From Prochlorococcus sp. AG-402-P16 (lineage in GTDB: Bacteria; Cyanobacteriota; Cyanobacteriia; PCC-6307; Cyanobiaceae), in NCBI GenBank assembly GCA_003216295.1, contig QCJB01000013.1, positions 1-34,935 of the forward strand: a DNA stretch of 34,935 nt, given 5' to 3'. Numbering within the stretch: the first letter of the stretch is position 1; the number at the start of each line of letters is the position of its first letter. The notes under the pieces were generated by a model that made no database searches, had not been told where the DNA came from, and saw only the letters and a list, made by a program, of their open reading frames with translations. Below are positions 12,407-22,629 of this stretch, piece after piece. A program made the translations under genes and the position numbers.

Positions 12407-13576
12407 ATGAGCTCAGGAAAAAGAGAGAAGGTAATCAACACCGGAGTAAACACAAGAGTCATTCATCATAAAGGAAATTTTTCCCAAGAAACTGGCTCAA
12501 TAATGCCTCCCATCTTTCCAACTTCAACTTTCTTACATGGCAATGAGGCTGGTTTTGACTACACACGTTCAGGAAATCCAAATTTTCGAATTCTTGAATC
12601 AGTTTTATCTGATTTAGAGGAGTGTCAGTTTGCGAGTGTATTTAGTTCTGGAGTTGCTGCAATTACTGCGATAGTCTCCTCGCTTAAAGCAAACGATTTA
12701 ATCCTTTGCGAGGAAAACCTCTATGGATGCACGGTGAGATTATTTGAACAAGTTTTTAAGCGCTTTGGATTAAGAACTTTATGGATAGATTTTACTAACT
12801 CTAATCTTCAAGAAGTCATTGCGAATCATAAACCCTCAATGATTTGGATAGAAAGTCCGACTAATCCATTACTGAAAATTCTTGATATTGAAAGAATTTG
12901 CAATATCTCAAATAGGATGCAAATCCCTGTTGTCGTAGACAATACTTTTGCAACACCTCTAATACAAAGGCCTCTCAAGCTTGGGGCGACCTTATCTCTA
13001 ACAAGTACGACCAAGTATATTAATGGTCATTCGGATGCACTTGGAGGTGCAGTTTGTACTGATAGTAAAGAATGGAATGACAAGCTAAATTTTGCCCAAA
13101 AAGCTCTTGGATTAAATCCTTCTCCTTTTGATTGCTGGCTTATTACAAGAGGAATAAAAACTCTTCCACTTCGCTTAGAAAGACAAATCAAAAATGCATC
13201 AAAAATAGCAAATCAGTTAGCCGACAAACCAATTATAAAATCAGTTCGATATCCATTCAGGAATGATCATCCACAATGTAAATTAGCAAAAAGACAAATG
13301 GCTTTAGGAGGAGCAATTGTTACTGTCACTGTTAACGCAAGCCAAGCCCAAACTTATTCTTTTTGTAAAAGTCTTCGTTTCTTCAAAATGGCAGAAAGTC
13401 TCGGAGGAATTGAAAGCCTCGTTTGCCACCCAGCAACAATGACACACGCCTCGGTTCCAAAAGAAACAAAATTAAAGATTGGAATTAATGATTCTCTTAT
13501 TCGCTTTTCCCTAGGATGTGAAGATATTGAAGACTTAACTGCTGATCTAGATCAAGCTTTGGGAATCATCTCTTGA
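12407..13576 (+). CDS. Cys/Met metabolism PLP enzyme (cystathionine gamma-synthase / lyase type)
   Basis: A 389-residue fold-type I PLP enzyme of the cystathionine group, the usual length for the family. Signature parts are DYTRSGNPNFRILESVLSDL (51-70), FSSGVAAITAI (79-89), ESPTNPLLKILDI (149-161), VVVDNTFATP (176-185) and the PLP lysine K203 in LTSTTKYINGHSDALGG. The C-terminal part (AESLGGIESLVCHPATMTHA) is also typical. Such enzymes interconvert cysteine and homocysteine through cystathionine. Synthase, gamma-lyase and beta-lyase cannot be told apart by eye. It overlaps the next PLP gene by four bases (TTGA) and lies close to cysK, so the three form a sulfur amino-acid cluster. Confidence 0.9.
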   Translation: MSSGKREKVINTGVNTRVIHHKGNFSQETGSIMPPIFPTSTFLHGNEAGFDYTRSGNPNFRILESVLSDLEECQFASVFSSGVAAITAIVSSLKANDLILCEENLYGCTVRLFEQVFKRFGLRTLWIDFTNSNLQEVIANHKPSMIWIESPTNPLLKILDIERICNISNRMQIPVVVDNTFATPLIQRPLKLGATLSLTSTTKYINGHSDALGGAVCTDSKEWNDKLNFAQKALGLNPSPFDCWLITRGIKTLPLRLERQIKNASKIANQLADKPIIKSVRYPFRNDHPQCKLAKRQMALGGAIVTVTVNASQAQTYSFCKSLRFFKMAESLGGIESLVCHPATMTHASVPKETKLKIGINDSLIRFSLGCEDIEDLTADLDQALGIIS

Positions 13577-15048
13577 CTGAAAGAAATTTATTAACTGATC
13601 CTTGCTGGAGTGCCAGAGATTTGGGCCAACCTCTACCAAATCGACCACATGCAGTATCTGTTGCCTTACCAAGATGGAAAGATGTCATCGCATACGAAGA
13701 GAAAGTTCCAGCCTGTATAAATTCATTAAAAGCAATCTACCCAAGATTCGGATTTAATCCTTTTGTTGCAGAGGTTGCTAGTAAATCCCTAGCATTTCAT
13801 GGAGAATCTCAGAATAGTAGTTGGCCTTATCCCAATATCGCTTCTGCTGTAAGTGCACAAAAACATTGTCATCGAAAGAATTCTGCGTGTTCATCTAAAA
13901 TAAAAAATTTTCTTGGAATTTCATGTTTAATCGTTGACCAAGCGAGTACTCCTTCAGCGAAAGCCTTCTGGCAGCATACTGGTCTTGGATTGTCGTCACG
14001 TGAAGCGGCAATAGCTCTTGGGAGAGAAAAAGAACCATCCACTTCAGATGGTAGATGTGCCCGAGAAGAACTTCTTAATCGTTTAGCAAAAATATATGGC
14101 TGCGATTGTAGCTTAATTCAACTACATCGTTCAGGCATGGCTGCCTTAACGACTACCCTTTCAGCCATAAAATATATCAAAGGAAATAGTTCGATCCTTC
14201 AAATTGGTTTCCCATATGTTGATGTACTTAAACTTCCTCAGATTATTTTCGAGGGAAGCGATCTCATTGTTAGGACAAAGTTAAATAATATTAAAGAAGA
14301 GATTGATAAAAAGAAACCAGCCGCCTTAATCATAGAAATACCAAGCAACCCTTTATTAAAATGTGTTGACCTCATATCTATTTCAAAATTAGCTCAAGAT
14401 AGAAATATCCCTATTATTGTTGACGATACGATAGGGTCATCTATAAATGTTCATTTAACCCCTTACGCAGATATAATTTTTAGTTCACTTACAAAAAGTT
14501 TTGCCGGGAGAGGGGATATTTTAGCTGGTAGTACAGTAATAAGCCCTTATTCTAAATGGAAAAAAGAGTTAAGTGAGATAATTCCCAAAGTTGCATTGTC
14601 TTCGATATCCGATTCAGATGCGATTGAGTTGGAAATAGCTAGTCGAGATGTAAAGCATCGTATGAAAAAATTAAATAAAACTTGCTTAAAGCTTAAAGAA
14701 AAATTAGAAACGAAAAAAGCAATTTCTAAGGTTTTGCATCCTCAGGATTGTGAAAATTTTAATTCACTACTAAAACAAGGAGGAGGATATGGATGTCTAT
14801 TATCATTTGAACTTAGAGGAGGAATTGAGGAATCAAAAAGAGTCTATGATTCTCTAAGAGTTAACAAAGGACCTAGCTTAGGTACAAATTTTACATTGGT
14901 TTGTCCATATGTTCAGTTGGCTCACTTTAAAGAATTGAAATGGGCTGAAAGTTGCGGCGTTTCAGAACATTTATTAAGAGTTTCTGTAGGGCTGGAAAAT
15001 GAAGATGAATTATGGTCAAGATTTAACTCAGTATTAGAAAAAAAATAA
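13573..15048 (+). CDS. Long cystathionine gamma-synthase-like PLP enzyme
   Basis: A 491-residue relative of the preceding enzyme with an extra N-terminal domain of about 165 residues (LPNRPHAVSVALPRWKDVIA at about 21-40), a layout known from long cystathionine gamma-synthases such as those of fungi. The PLP-binding half has LHRSGMAALTTTL (184-196), EIPSNPLLKCVDL (255-267), IIVDDTIGSS (281-290) and lysine K308 in IIFSSLTKSFAGRGD. The N-terminal part has several Cys. It starts at TTG 13573, overlapping the stop of the first gene, so the two are translated together. Having both may divide synthase and lyase roles. This assignment is inferred. Confidence 0.8.
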   Translation: MTERNLLTDPCWSARDLGQPLPNRPHAVSVALPRWKDVIAYEEKVPACINSLKAIYPRFGFNPFVAEVASKSLAFHGESQNSSWPYPNIASAVSAQKHCHRKNSACSSKIKNFLGISCLIVDQASTPSAKAFWQHTGLGLSSREAAIALGREKEPSTSDGRCAREELLNRLAKIYGCDCSLIQLHRSGMAALTTTLSAIKYIKGNSSILQIGFPYVDVLKLPQIIFEGSDLIVRTKLNNIKEEIDKKKPAALIIEIPSNPLLKCVDLISISKLAQDRNIPIIVDDTIGSSINVHLTPYADIIFSSLTKSFAGRGDILAGSTVISPYSKWKKELSEIIPKVALSSISDSDAIELEIASRDVKHRMKKLNKTCLKLKEKLETKKAISKVLHPQDCENFNSLLKQGGGYGCLLSFELRGGIEESKRVYDSLRVNKGPSLGTNFTLVCPYVQLAHFKELKWAESCGVSEHLLRVSVGLENEDELWSRFNSVLEKK

Positions 15049-15135
15049 AAAAATCACTAATAAAGATTATTTAAATAACCAATTAACCATATTTTTATAT
15101 AGATTTAGAATATTAGTTAATTAAGTCATTTAAAA

Positions 15136-16122
15136 ATGTCCAGAATCTTTGAAGACAATAGTCTTGCTATTGGTCATACACCATTGGTAAAACTGAATTC
15201 GATCACTAAGAATGCTAAAGCAATTGTCCTTGCGAAGATAGAAGGTCGTAACCCCGCCTACAGCGTCAAATGCAGAATTGGTGCAAACATGATCTGGGAT
15301 GCAGAAAAGAAAGGTTTACTAAACAAAGATAAGGTCATTATTGAACCAACATCTGGTAATACTGGAATAGCCCTTGCCTACACAGCAGCAGCTCGAGGTT
15401 ACAAACTTATTCTCACCATGCCTGAGTCCATGTCAATTGAACGTCGAAGGATGATGGCTGTTCTTGGTGCTGAGTTAATACTTACTGAAGCAGCAAAAGG
15501 GATGCCTGGTGCTATTGCTAAAGCTAAGGAAATAGCAGATAGCGATCCTCAAAAATACTTTATGCCTGGACAATTCGATAATCCAGCTAATCCAGAAATT
15601 CATTTCAAAACAACGGGGCCTGAAATCTGGGATGATACCGATGGCAAAATTGATGTTTTAGTCTCTGGAGTGGGAACAGGAGGTACCATTACTGGTGTTT
15701 CTCGTTACATAAAGCAAGAAAAAAATCATTCATTATTATCTGTGGCAGTAGAACCTACTCATAGTCCCGTAATAACTCAAACTCTTAATGGAGAAGAAGT
15801 TAAACCTGGTCCCCATAAAATCCAAGGAATTGGAGCTGGGTTCATTCCCAAAAACCTTGACTTGTCAGTAGTCGACAAAGTCGAGCAAGTCTCAAATGAT
15901 GAGTCTATTGCAATGGCATTACGACTAGCTCAAGAAGAAGGACTACTAGTGGGAATCTCATGTGGTGCAGCTGCAGCTGTGGCTGTGAGATTAGCCGAAA
16001 AAGAAGAATTCTCAGGCAAGACAATCGTTGTAATTCTCCCTGACCTCGCTGAAAGATATATTTCATCCATAATGTTTGAGAATGTTCCTACAGGCATTGT
16101 TAAGGAACCATCCTTAGCCTGA
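15136..16122 (+). CDS. cysK: Cysteine synthase A (O-acetylserine sulfhydrylase)
   Basis: A 328-residue enzyme joining sulfide and O-acetylserine into cysteine. The PLP lysine is K45 in [12 protein letters not shown], as in CysK. The substrate loop is [10 protein letters not shown] (71-80), the PLP-phosphate glycine loop is [14 protein letters not shown], and the late motif [20 protein letters not shown] is nearly invariant in CysK. The end ([20 protein letters not shown]) is complete. It follows the two Cys/Met PLP genes on the same strand after an 87-base gap. Its 3' end overlaps the convergent queA by nine bases. Confidence 0.97.
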   Translation: MSRIFEDNSLAIGHTPLVKLNSITKNAKAIVLAKIEGRNPAYSVKCRIGANMIWDAEKKGLLNKDKVIIEPTSGNTGIALAYTAAARGYKLILTMPESMSIERRRMMAVLGAELILTEAAKGMPGAIAKAKEIADSDPQKYFMPGQFDNPANPEIHFKTTGPEIWDDTDGKIDVLVSGVGTGGTITGVSRYIKQEKNHSLLSVAVEPTHSPVITQTLNGEEVKPGPHKIQGIGAGFIPKNLDLSVVDKVEQVSNDESIAMALRLAQEEGLLVGISCGAAAAVAVRLAEKEEFSGKTIVVILPDLAERYISSIMFENVPTGIVKEPSLA

Positions 16123-17229
16123 TTTTTTACTTTCTTTAACTGAATCCGGTGTGATCAACATCGCATCTCCATAAGAGAAGAATCTATATTTATTAGCAAT
16201 AGCATTTTCATACAATTTCAACATACGTTCTCTTCCAATAAGAGCACTCACTAAGAGTAACAGAGAGCTTTTAGGGAGATGGAAGTTAGTAAGCAATCCA
16301 TCAATTACACAAAATTTAAATCCTGGCTTAATTACTAGATTCACTTTCCCTTCAAATGGTTTCAAGGTTCCTCTCCCTGATAGACAAGCAGCTTCAAGAG
16401 CCCTCACACTTGTAGTGCCAACAGCAAAAACTTTTCCCCCCTCTTCCTTGCAATTAACAATCTCTCTTATCGCCTCTTCAGTAACCTCTACCCACTCACT
16501 ATGCAAGTGAAGTTTAGATAAATCTTCTTTTTCTAATGGTCGAAAAGTTCCTAGACCGACATGCAAAGTAATTTGTACAATACGAATACCCCTATTTTTC
16601 AAAATGGCTATGAGTTCATCACTGAGATGTAATCCAGCTGTTGGAGCAGCTATCGCTCCTGGCTTCGAAGCAAATCGAGTCTGATATTTTTCTTCGTGTT
16701 CAATTGATGTGTTCTTATCTATATATGGTGGAAGTGGGACTTCTCCACATAAATCAAGTAGATTTACCATTTCAGTCCTACTAGCAAACTTACTAGGGAA
16801 TTGAATAATCCTCCCACCTGTATTCTCATCTTTATCAATAACCTTTAGACATAAAAAATTATCTTGAGACGTATTTAACCATAATTCATCCCCCCTTCTC
16901 ATACGTCTAGCAGGACGACCTAGACAAAGCCATTGACCATCTTTTCTAGGTTCCATTAACAATAATTCACCTAGACCTCCTCCTGACAATCGAATTTTTA
17001 ATCTTGCCTTAAGGACACGAGTATTGTTAACAACTAAAAGATCGCCCTTATTCAATACATCCTTCAAATTCCATATCTTTGAATGCTTAATGTTTAGAGA
17101 ATCATCTAATCCATCATTGACTATCATCAATTTCGCATCATGCCTAGGCTCAGCAGGAGACTGAGATATTAAATGATCCGGTAAATCATAGTTATATGAA
17201 CTTAAAAGATTATCTTTTTGATCTAACAC
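16114..17229 (-). CDS. queA: S-adenosylmethionine:tRNA ribosyltransferase-isomerase
   Basis: A 371-residue enzyme that transfers the ribose part of SAM to 7-aminomethyl-7-deazaguanine in tRNA, making epoxyqueuosine. Typical parts are [20 protein letters not shown] near the start, [13 protein letters not shown], the central [30 protein letters not shown] and the C-terminal [20 protein letters not shown]. The length is normal with a slightly extended N terminus. The start is GTG at 17229. It lies 51 bases after the E2 gene on the same strand and could share its transcript; its end overlaps convergent cysK. Confidence 0.96.
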   Translation of the reverse strand: MLDQKDNLLSSYNYDLPDHLISQSPAEPRHDAKLMIVNDGLDDSLNIKHSKIWNLKDVLNKGDLLVVNNTRVLKARLKIRLSGGGLGELLLMEPRKDGQWLCLGRPARRMRRGDELWLNTSQDNFLCLKVIDKDENTGGRIIQFPSKFASRTEMVNLLDLCGEVPLPPYIDKNTSIEHEEKYQTRFASKPGAIAAPTAGLHLSDELIAILKNRGIRIVQITLHVGLGTFRPLEKEDLSKLHLHSEWVEVTEEAIREIVNCKEEGGKVFAVGTTSVRALEAACLSGRGTLKPFEGKVNLVIKPGFKFCVIDGLLTNFHLPKSSLLLLVSALIGRERMLKLYENAIANKYRFFSYGDAMLITPDSVKESKKSG

Positions 17230-17280
17230 ATCAAAACAAATTAAAATAAGAAAATCATTTGTGATTTAATAAATTTAATC

Positions 17281-18642
17281 TCAAGATGAGAGACAAGATG
17301 GATTTTTTTCTATTAAGTACGCCAAATCTTTAAGAAATTGTGCACCATCAGCGCCATATATCACCCTATGATCAGCAGTAAGATTTACTTGCATCTGTTT
17401 TTTTATTGAAATCGAACCATCATTAGAAGCAACAACTTTAGGCAATGAGGCTCCTACGGCTAAAATTGCTCCTGTGCCAGGAGGAAGAATTGCATCAAAT
17501 CTATCCACACCAAACATCCCTAAATTAGAAAGTGTGAATGTACCACTACTATATTCTTGAGGTTCTAATTGCTTGTTCCTGGCACGTTTAACAAGATCAG
17601 CCCATTGAAGGGATAAATCAGCCAAACTTGTTTTGTCAGCATTCTGCAGCACTGGGGTTATCAATCCTCCATCCTCCATTGCAACTGCAACAGCGACATT
17701 GATTTGTGATGGATAGGCAATCCCGTCAGAACTAAAAGCTGCATTTACCTGAGGGTGCCTAGCAAGAGTCAATCCAACGGCTTTAGCAAGTAACGCCGTC
17801 ATTGTTACTCCATTAGGCTTTACTTTTTTGTAAAAAGCATCTAATTCATCTGAAAGAATTGAATATCCGACTCTGAAACAAGGGGTATTCAAGCTTTCCT
17901 CCATATTACGATTTACAGCTTGTTGAAGTGTATTAAAAGCAATCGTTTCCCCTCTGGATCCAAAGCTTTTTCCTTCAGCAGGGCGTTTATCCAAATCAAC
18001 AGGTTTTTTTTCTATGTGAGGTATTTCAGAAACAATTCTCGCCGGAGCATTGCTCTCAGCAATCCAAGGAACACTTATTGGTTCTCCTTTTGCACTTTGA
18101 ACATCTTCTGCTTGTATCCGTCCATGAGGTCCTGATCCCCTAACAGTTGCTAAATCAACTCCCATTTGAGAAGCAAGTTTTTTTGCTCTGGGAGAAGCTA
18201 CAACTCGACCATCATTTACGAATTGAGGCTGACTTACAGGAGATTCAGGAACAAGAGGTGCTTGTTTAACTATTGTTGTTTTAGAAGATTCAAGAGAGGC
18301 TTTCTTTTCTTGAACTTCAGGAGATGAACTTTCTTTCTCTTGATTTGCTGATTGAGGAGGCAAAGAAGATGCACTGGCTTGTGCTGAAGCAATCTCATCT
18401 TCAGTCTCAACAATCAATCCTATTGTCTCACCAACCGGAGCAGAGCTTCCAGCAGGCATCACAATCGAGGCCAGAAAGCCATCATGGAAAGACTCAACAT
18501 CCATATCAGCTTTATCTGACTCAACAACCAAAACAGACTCACCTCTCTCAACTTTGTCTCCAGGATTTTTTAGCCACTCAACTATCTTGCCCTCAGTCAT
18601 TGTTGAACTTAAAGCAGGCATAAAGATGTCATGTGTCGACAT
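17281..18642 (-). CDS. pdhC: Pyruvate dehydrogenase E2, dihydrolipoamide acetyltransferase
   Basis: The 453-residue core enzyme of the pyruvate dehydrogenase complex, moving acetyl groups from lipoate to CoA. Domains in order: one lipoyl domain (about 3-80) with lipoyl lysine K44 in VESDKADMDVES; a Ser/Glu/Gln-rich linker (85-145); a peripheral-subunit-binding domain (148-182, VVASPRAKKLASQMGVDLAT); a second linker; and a catalytic domain ending with the active-site DHRVIYGADG (D424, H425, G430). A single lipoyl domain is usual in cyanobacteria. LipB, encoded four kilobases away on the same strand, starts the lipoylation of K44. Confidence 0.95.
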   Translation of the reverse strand: MSTHDIFMPALSSTMTEGKIVEWLKNPGDKVERGESVLVVESDKADMDVESFHDGFLASIVMPAGSSAPVGETIGLIVETEDEIASAQASASSLPPQSANQEKESSSPEVQEKKASLESSKTTIVKQAPLVPESPVSQPQFVNDGRVVASPRAKKLASQMGVDLATVRGSGPHGRIQAEDVQSAKGEPISVPWIAESNAPARIVSEIPHIEKKPVDLDKRPAEGKSFGSRGETIAFNTLQQAVNRNMEESLNTPCFRVGYSILSDELDAFYKKVKPNGVTMTALLAKAVGLTLARHPQVNAAFSSDGIAYPSQINVAVAVAMEDGGLITPVLQNADKTSLADLSLQWADLVKRARNKQLEPQEYSSGTFTLSNLGMFGVDRFDAILPPGTGAILAVGASLPKVVASNDGSISIKKQMQVNLTADHRVIYGADGAQFLKDLAYLIEKNPSCLSS

Positions 18643-18787
18643 ATGTCAGGTCCTTACTGGAGTTTAGGGAAGTATTCCAACCTCTGTTCCAACTTTTGTC
18701 CTGCTTGGAAACAGATTTGAAATATATAAGTTCAATATACCCACCCTCGTATCTAAAGGCACTATTTGAAAATATTTGACTCAGATT

Positions 18788-19222
18788 TCAATCTTGATCA
18801 ATTGCTTCTACTACTCCATCTCTTACCAAAATACTTACTCCCATTTTAGCCACTAAGTTATCGCCAACTTTTAAATCACAGAAACTATCAATTTGTCCTT
18901 GCTCAACAATTTGTTCCATCTCTAATTCACGAACCTGAGATTGCTGTAAAAGAAGATTTCTTTTTTGTTCTTCAAATTCTGATCTTTTGGACGCGACTTG
19001 GTTCTGAACTTGAACTACTTGCTCTTGGACTCTTGGATCAAGCGGGTTTGAGCTCTGACTTCTAATACCATCAACTATTTGTTGTCCTTCCTTTTCTAAT
19101 TCACCAAGTTGCTGATCTATTGCCGAAATTGCATTACTTAATTCTCGCTCTGCTTCATCTTTCCATGAAGGTGTAACGACTGCTCTCACCGATATCGAGC
19201 GTTTTATGGAAATTGAATTCAA
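18788..19222 (-). CDS. YlqD-family protein
   Basis: A 144-residue protein with the layout of the YlqD family: a short beta start (SIKRSISVRAVVTPSWKDEA), a long coiled coil rich in Gln and Glu (about 25-100, AISAIDQQLGELEKEGQQIV onward) and a C-terminal beta segment (DLKVGDNLVAKMGVSILVRD). The family is common in cyanobacteria and Firmicutes and its function is not known. The start is TTG at 19222. It lies between the acyl synthetase and the E2 gene, all on the minus strand. Confidence 0.8.
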   Translation of the reverse strand: MNSISIKRSISVRAVVTPSWKDEAERELSNAISAIDQQLGELEKEGQQIVDGIRSQSSNPLDPRVQEQVVQVQNQVASKRSEFEEQKRNLLLQQSQVRELEMEQIVEQGQIDSFCDLKVGDNLVAKMGVSILVRDGVVEAIDQD

Positions 19223-19302
19223 CTGTTCAATAAATTATGAATCAATTAATAGGCTCTCAGTAAAAGATAGTATTGGTCAATTTAATTGACCAAACAAACA
19301 AA

Positions 19303-21276
19303 TTAAGAATCATATATTTCATTTATAAGCTTCAAGTCACGTTGAAAAATCTTTTCACGTTTTTGCTTAAGGGTTTGCGTTAACATTCCATTTTCAATAG
19401 TAAATGGCTCTACTAAAGCAATTGAAAATAATCTCTCTTCTCTTCTAGATCCAATACGATTTGCTAAAAGTGTATTCATTTCGAATCTTAAAGCTTGTCT
19501 TAATTCATGATTCTCATGACAGAGACCCAAAACAATTTGTGAATCTATACCCCTTTCTAAAAGCCATTCTTTTACATAATCATTCCTGGGAACAATCAAA
19601 GCAGAAAGTTGCTTTTGATCTTGACCTAATAAAAAGGCCTGCTCAATCAATGGGCTAGCAATCAATGCTTCCTCTAAAGGACCGGGCTCAATGTTTTCTC
19701 CACTACTTAGTACTATCGTATCCTTTTCTCTTCCAGTCAATACTAAGGATCCATCAAAAAGCAACATCCCTAAATCCCCAGTATTGAACCACCCATTTGC
19801 ATCTAAAACCTTATGAGATTCAGATTCTTTTCCTAAATAACCAGACATGACCTGAGGACCTCGAGCAAGAACCAAACCCTTTTGAAATAACTTTTTTGTT
19901 TGGAATGTTTCAGGATCTACAATCTTTATCTCAGTTTCTGGTAATGGCTGTCCAGCACTTCCACGTATATTTCTCCAAGGTCTTCTACACGTGAGAACGG
20001 GACTTGTTTCAGTTAAGCCATAACCAACCAATAGCTCAATACCTAAAGCTTCAAAAAAAGAATCAATATGCTGAGCAATAGCCCCACCACCACTAATGGG
20101 GAATCTCAATCTCCCTCCACAAATCTTATTGAGAATTTTTGGCCATAAATAAATAGAAGAAATTCTATGAATTGGGAACCTTAAAATCATGTCAATTAAT
20201 GAGATGATTTTATCTAAAGTAGAAACACTTTCAATTGTTAAAGAATTAAGTTTTCTTTGTGCCAATTTATATGCCTTACTATTAGAAATTGCACTTTTTA
20301 TCAAAACCTTTCTAAGCCTTGGCATCCTTTCCACAGCATCCTCAAAACTAAATTTTATTGACTCCCAAAGTCTTGGTACTGTAGCCATAACTATAGGCTT
20401 AACCCTTGGTAAATCTTCTTTTAGGTACCTAATTGATGTGTAGGTTTGAGTACAACCACAAGAAAAAAAATAATATTCAGCACTACGTTCATATGAATGC
20501 CAAATTGGTAAAACACTTAACACTGGTGAGCCTGGAGAAGGATTTGCTATACAAGCCAAAGATCGAACTTGATGCAACAAATTAGAATGTGTTAATGGAA
20601 CACCTTTAGGCTTGCCTGTCGTTCCAGAAGTATATAAAATAGTAGCTATTCTTGTTTTTTTTCTATCAATTATATTTTCTGAATGACTTAGATTTTCTTT
20701 GTTCAATCCTATCTTCAAAAAACTCTCCCAATCAACAACTCCTTCGCAAGTTTTTCCTTCAAGTTGAATGACAAATTTCAAGCTATTTATTTGCTCGTAA
20801 TTAAGAGAAAGTTTTTCCCATACCTCAGTATTTTGAACAATAAGGCCAACTGCATTTGAATCCTCAAGAATATATCTAAGTTCACTGGCTGGAGCAGTCG
20901 CCCCCCTAACAGAATCCGCTGCTCCTATTCGCATAAGACCCTGATCAGCTATAAGCCATCTAGGACTATTTTCCGAAAAAAGTGCAACTACATCATCAGG
21001 ACCTACCCCTATTTCAGAAAAGGCATTTGCTGCCACAGAAATATTCCGTGCAAGTTCCTCATATGTAAAGCTTTCGGGATGAAAAGCATGAGGAGAATCC
21101 ACTGCAATTACATCACCAAAATGAACTCTCAACCATTCCCATATTTCATCAATTTGGTTAACTTTCTGCAATTCTTCTCTTCTTTTTAATGCTTTCTTCT
21201 CTTCTCTAATTGGATCCCAAAAAGCTAAAGCTTTTCTAGAATTCATTAACATCTTTTGAGTTTTTGTTTTATTCAT
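19303..21276 (-). CDS. aas: Long-chain acyl-ACP / acyl-CoA synthetase
   Basis: A 657-residue adenylating enzyme. The AMP-binding motif TILYTSGTTGKPKGVPLTHS lies near residues 212-231. YGLTETSPVLTCRRP (A5-type motif) follows in the middle, and NTGDLGMLLFDGSLVLTGRE with the hinge and GREKDTIVLSSGENIEP comes near the C terminus. In cyanobacteria the single enzyme of this type acts as acyl-ACP synthetase, recycling free fatty acids released from lipids. That substrate choice is family knowledge. The length fits the family (about 640-690). It lies 43 bases downstream of lipB on the same strand. Confidence 0.9.
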   Translation of the reverse strand: MNKTKTQKMLMNSRKALAFWDPIREEKKALKRREELQKVNQIDEIWEWLRVHFGDVIAVDSPHAFHPESFTYEELARNISVAANAFSEIGVGPDDVVALFSENSPRWLIADQGLMRIGAADSVRGATAPASELRYILEDSNAVGLIVQNTEVWEKLSLNYEQINSLKFVIQLEGKTCEGVVDWESFLKIGLNKENLSHSENIIDRKKTRIATILYTSGTTGKPKGVPLTHSNLLHQVRSLACIANPSPGSPVLSVLPIWHSYERSAEYYFFSCGCTQTYTSIRYLKEDLPRVKPIVMATVPRLWESIKFSFEDAVERMPRLRKVLIKSAISNSKAYKLAQRKLNSLTIESVSTLDKIISLIDMILRFPIHRISSIYLWPKILNKICGGRLRFPISGGGAIAQHIDSFFEALGIELLVGYGLTETSPVLTCRRPWRNIRGSAGQPLPETEIKIVDPETFQTKKLFQKGLVLARGPQVMSGYLGKESESHKVLDANGWFNTGDLGMLLFDGSLVLTGREKDTIVLSSGENIEPGPLEEALIASPLIEQAFLLGQDQKQLSALIVPRNDYVKEWLLERGIDSQIVLGLCHENHELRQALRFEMNTLLANRIGSRREERLFSIALVEPFTIENGMLTQTLKQKREKIFQRDLKLINEIYDS

Positions 21277-21319
21277 AGGTATATAAAATAATGTTTTTTC
21301 AATTAAAAAAGTTTTAAAG

Positions 21320-22051
21320 TTAATCTAAAATTTTATTTTCCCAGTTCAATCTAAAGCGCCTTCTCACAGATTCCCTTAAAAGAGGTTGAACGTCACAGAC
21401 TTTGATACCAGGTAGCCAATTACTCAATTTCCCTAATTTCACTTTGTTCAGACCACAAGGAATTATCTCTTGAAAACCAGCAAGATCACAATCAACATTT
21501 AGTGAAAATCCATGTTTAGTAACCCACCTCTTACAACCAATTCCTATTGAACCCACTTTTTGGCCTTCACACCAAACTCCTGTTAACCCATCTATCCTTT
21601 TCCCCTCTATCCCCAACAAATTAAGCACATCAATTAGCACTTGTTCTAATTCTCTCAAATACCAAGATAAATCTTTTTTATAAAGATTCAGATTAAATAC
21701 TAGGTATCCAACAATCTGACCAGGCATATGATGAGTGACTTCACCTCCTCGATCAATTCTAAAAAGTGGCAATAAAGATTTATTTTCGTCAAATAATAAA
21801 TTTTTTTTCTTACTTCCTCTACCTAGAGTATAACAAGGAAAATGTTGAAGAAACCATACTGCTTGGGGTGAAAACGGTTGTTCAATAAGGTTTTTCTGAA
21901 AATTTCTCTGCCAACATAAAGCAGTCTCAAATGGCACAATATTTTTTGGTTCAAAAAGAAAAGCAGAAGAAGTTTGTGCAAGTTGACGTGTTAGATCTAA
22001 GTTGCTATTAGGCCCTGATTCAGGCAAAACAGTATGAAGCTTCTTATTCAT
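21320..22051 (-). CDS. lipB: Octanoyl-ACP:protein octanoyltransferase
   Basis: A 243-residue enzyme that moves octanoate from acyl carrier protein to the lipoyl domains of dehydrogenase complexes. Typical motifs are FLQHFPCYTLGRGS, IDRGGEVTHHMPGQIVGYLV (with the conserved RGG-x-x-T-x-H-x-PGQ), GVWCEGQKVGSIGIG (catalytic lysine in QKVGSIG) and GFSLNVDCDL. The ATG at 22051 makes it overlap the divergent hpf gene by 18 bases. A later GTG, at IVPFETA, is possible, so the first about 38 residues are less certain. It probably leads the minus-strand group down to queA. Confidence 0.93.
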   Translation of the reverse strand: MNKKLHTVLPESGPNSNLDLTRQLAQTSSAFLFEPKNIVPFETALCWQRNFQKNLIEQPFSPQAVWFLQHFPCYTLGRGSKKKNLLFDENKSLLPLFRIDRGGEVTHHMPGQIVGYLVFNLNLYKKDLSWYLRELEQVLIDVLNLLGIEGKRIDGLTGVWCEGQKVGSIGIGCKRWVTKHGFSLNVDCDLAGFQEIIPCGLNKVKLGKLSNWLPGIKVCDVQPLLRESVRRRFRLNWENKILD

Positions 22052-22618
22052 GGACGCAACCTTGAATTAACACCATCACTTCGTGATTACACCAAAACAA
22101 AAATTGATAAAGCAACTCACAATTTCCAGGAAATGGTGAAGGAAGCAGACGTTCATCTCTCAGTTGCTCGCAACCCACGAGTGCCTCAACAAACAGCCGA
22201 AGTAACTGTTTTTGCAAATGGAACGGTAATACGAGCACAAGAAAGAAGTGAAAATCTATACGCAAGTATCGATTTAGTAGCAAATAAACTCGCACGACAA
22301 TTACGTAAGTATAAAGAACGCCATAATAATCATCACCTCCATAATAATAAGTCAACAAAATCAATACAAGACGAAGAAAACCAAGGATTTATCCCCCCAG
22401 ATAATTCATTCACCCAAGGCAAAGAACCTCATCTCCCAAGCCCAGGAGTAAGACGCAAATATTTTGAGATGACACCTATGTCAATTGAAGAAGCCAGAGC
22501 TCAATTAGATCTGATAGATCATGACTTCTATTTGTTTCGGGAGGAACAAGGGGCAGATTTAAGAGTTATTTACAAGAGAACTCATGGAGGATATGGTGTC
22601 ATCCAGGAAAAAATTTAG
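22034..22618 (+). CDS. hpf: Ribosome hibernation promoting factor, long form
   Basis: A 194-residue protein of the long HPF (LrtA) type. The N-terminal S30AE domain starts MKLLIHGRNLELTPSLRDYT and runs to about residue 100. After a variable linker (105-145) comes the conserved C-terminal domain (YFEMTPMSIEEARAQLDLID and FYLFREEQGADLRVIYKRTH), which lets 70S ribosomes pair into inactive 100S dimers. In cyanobacteria lrtA is light-repressed and made in the dark; no regulatory site can be read here. It starts within the divergent lipB coding start. The DeoC-like gene follows after 11 bases. Confidence 0.95.
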   Translation: MKLLIHGRNLELTPSLRDYTKTKIDKATHNFQEMVKEADVHLSVARNPRVPQQTAEVTVFANGTVIRAQERSENLYASIDLVANKLARQLRKYKERHNNHHLHNNKSTKSIQDEENQGFIPPDNSFTQGKEPHLPSPGVRRKYFEMTPMSIEEARAQLDLIDHDFYLFREEQGADLRVIYKRTHGGYGVIQEKI

Positions 22619-22629
22619 ATATTAGTCAA

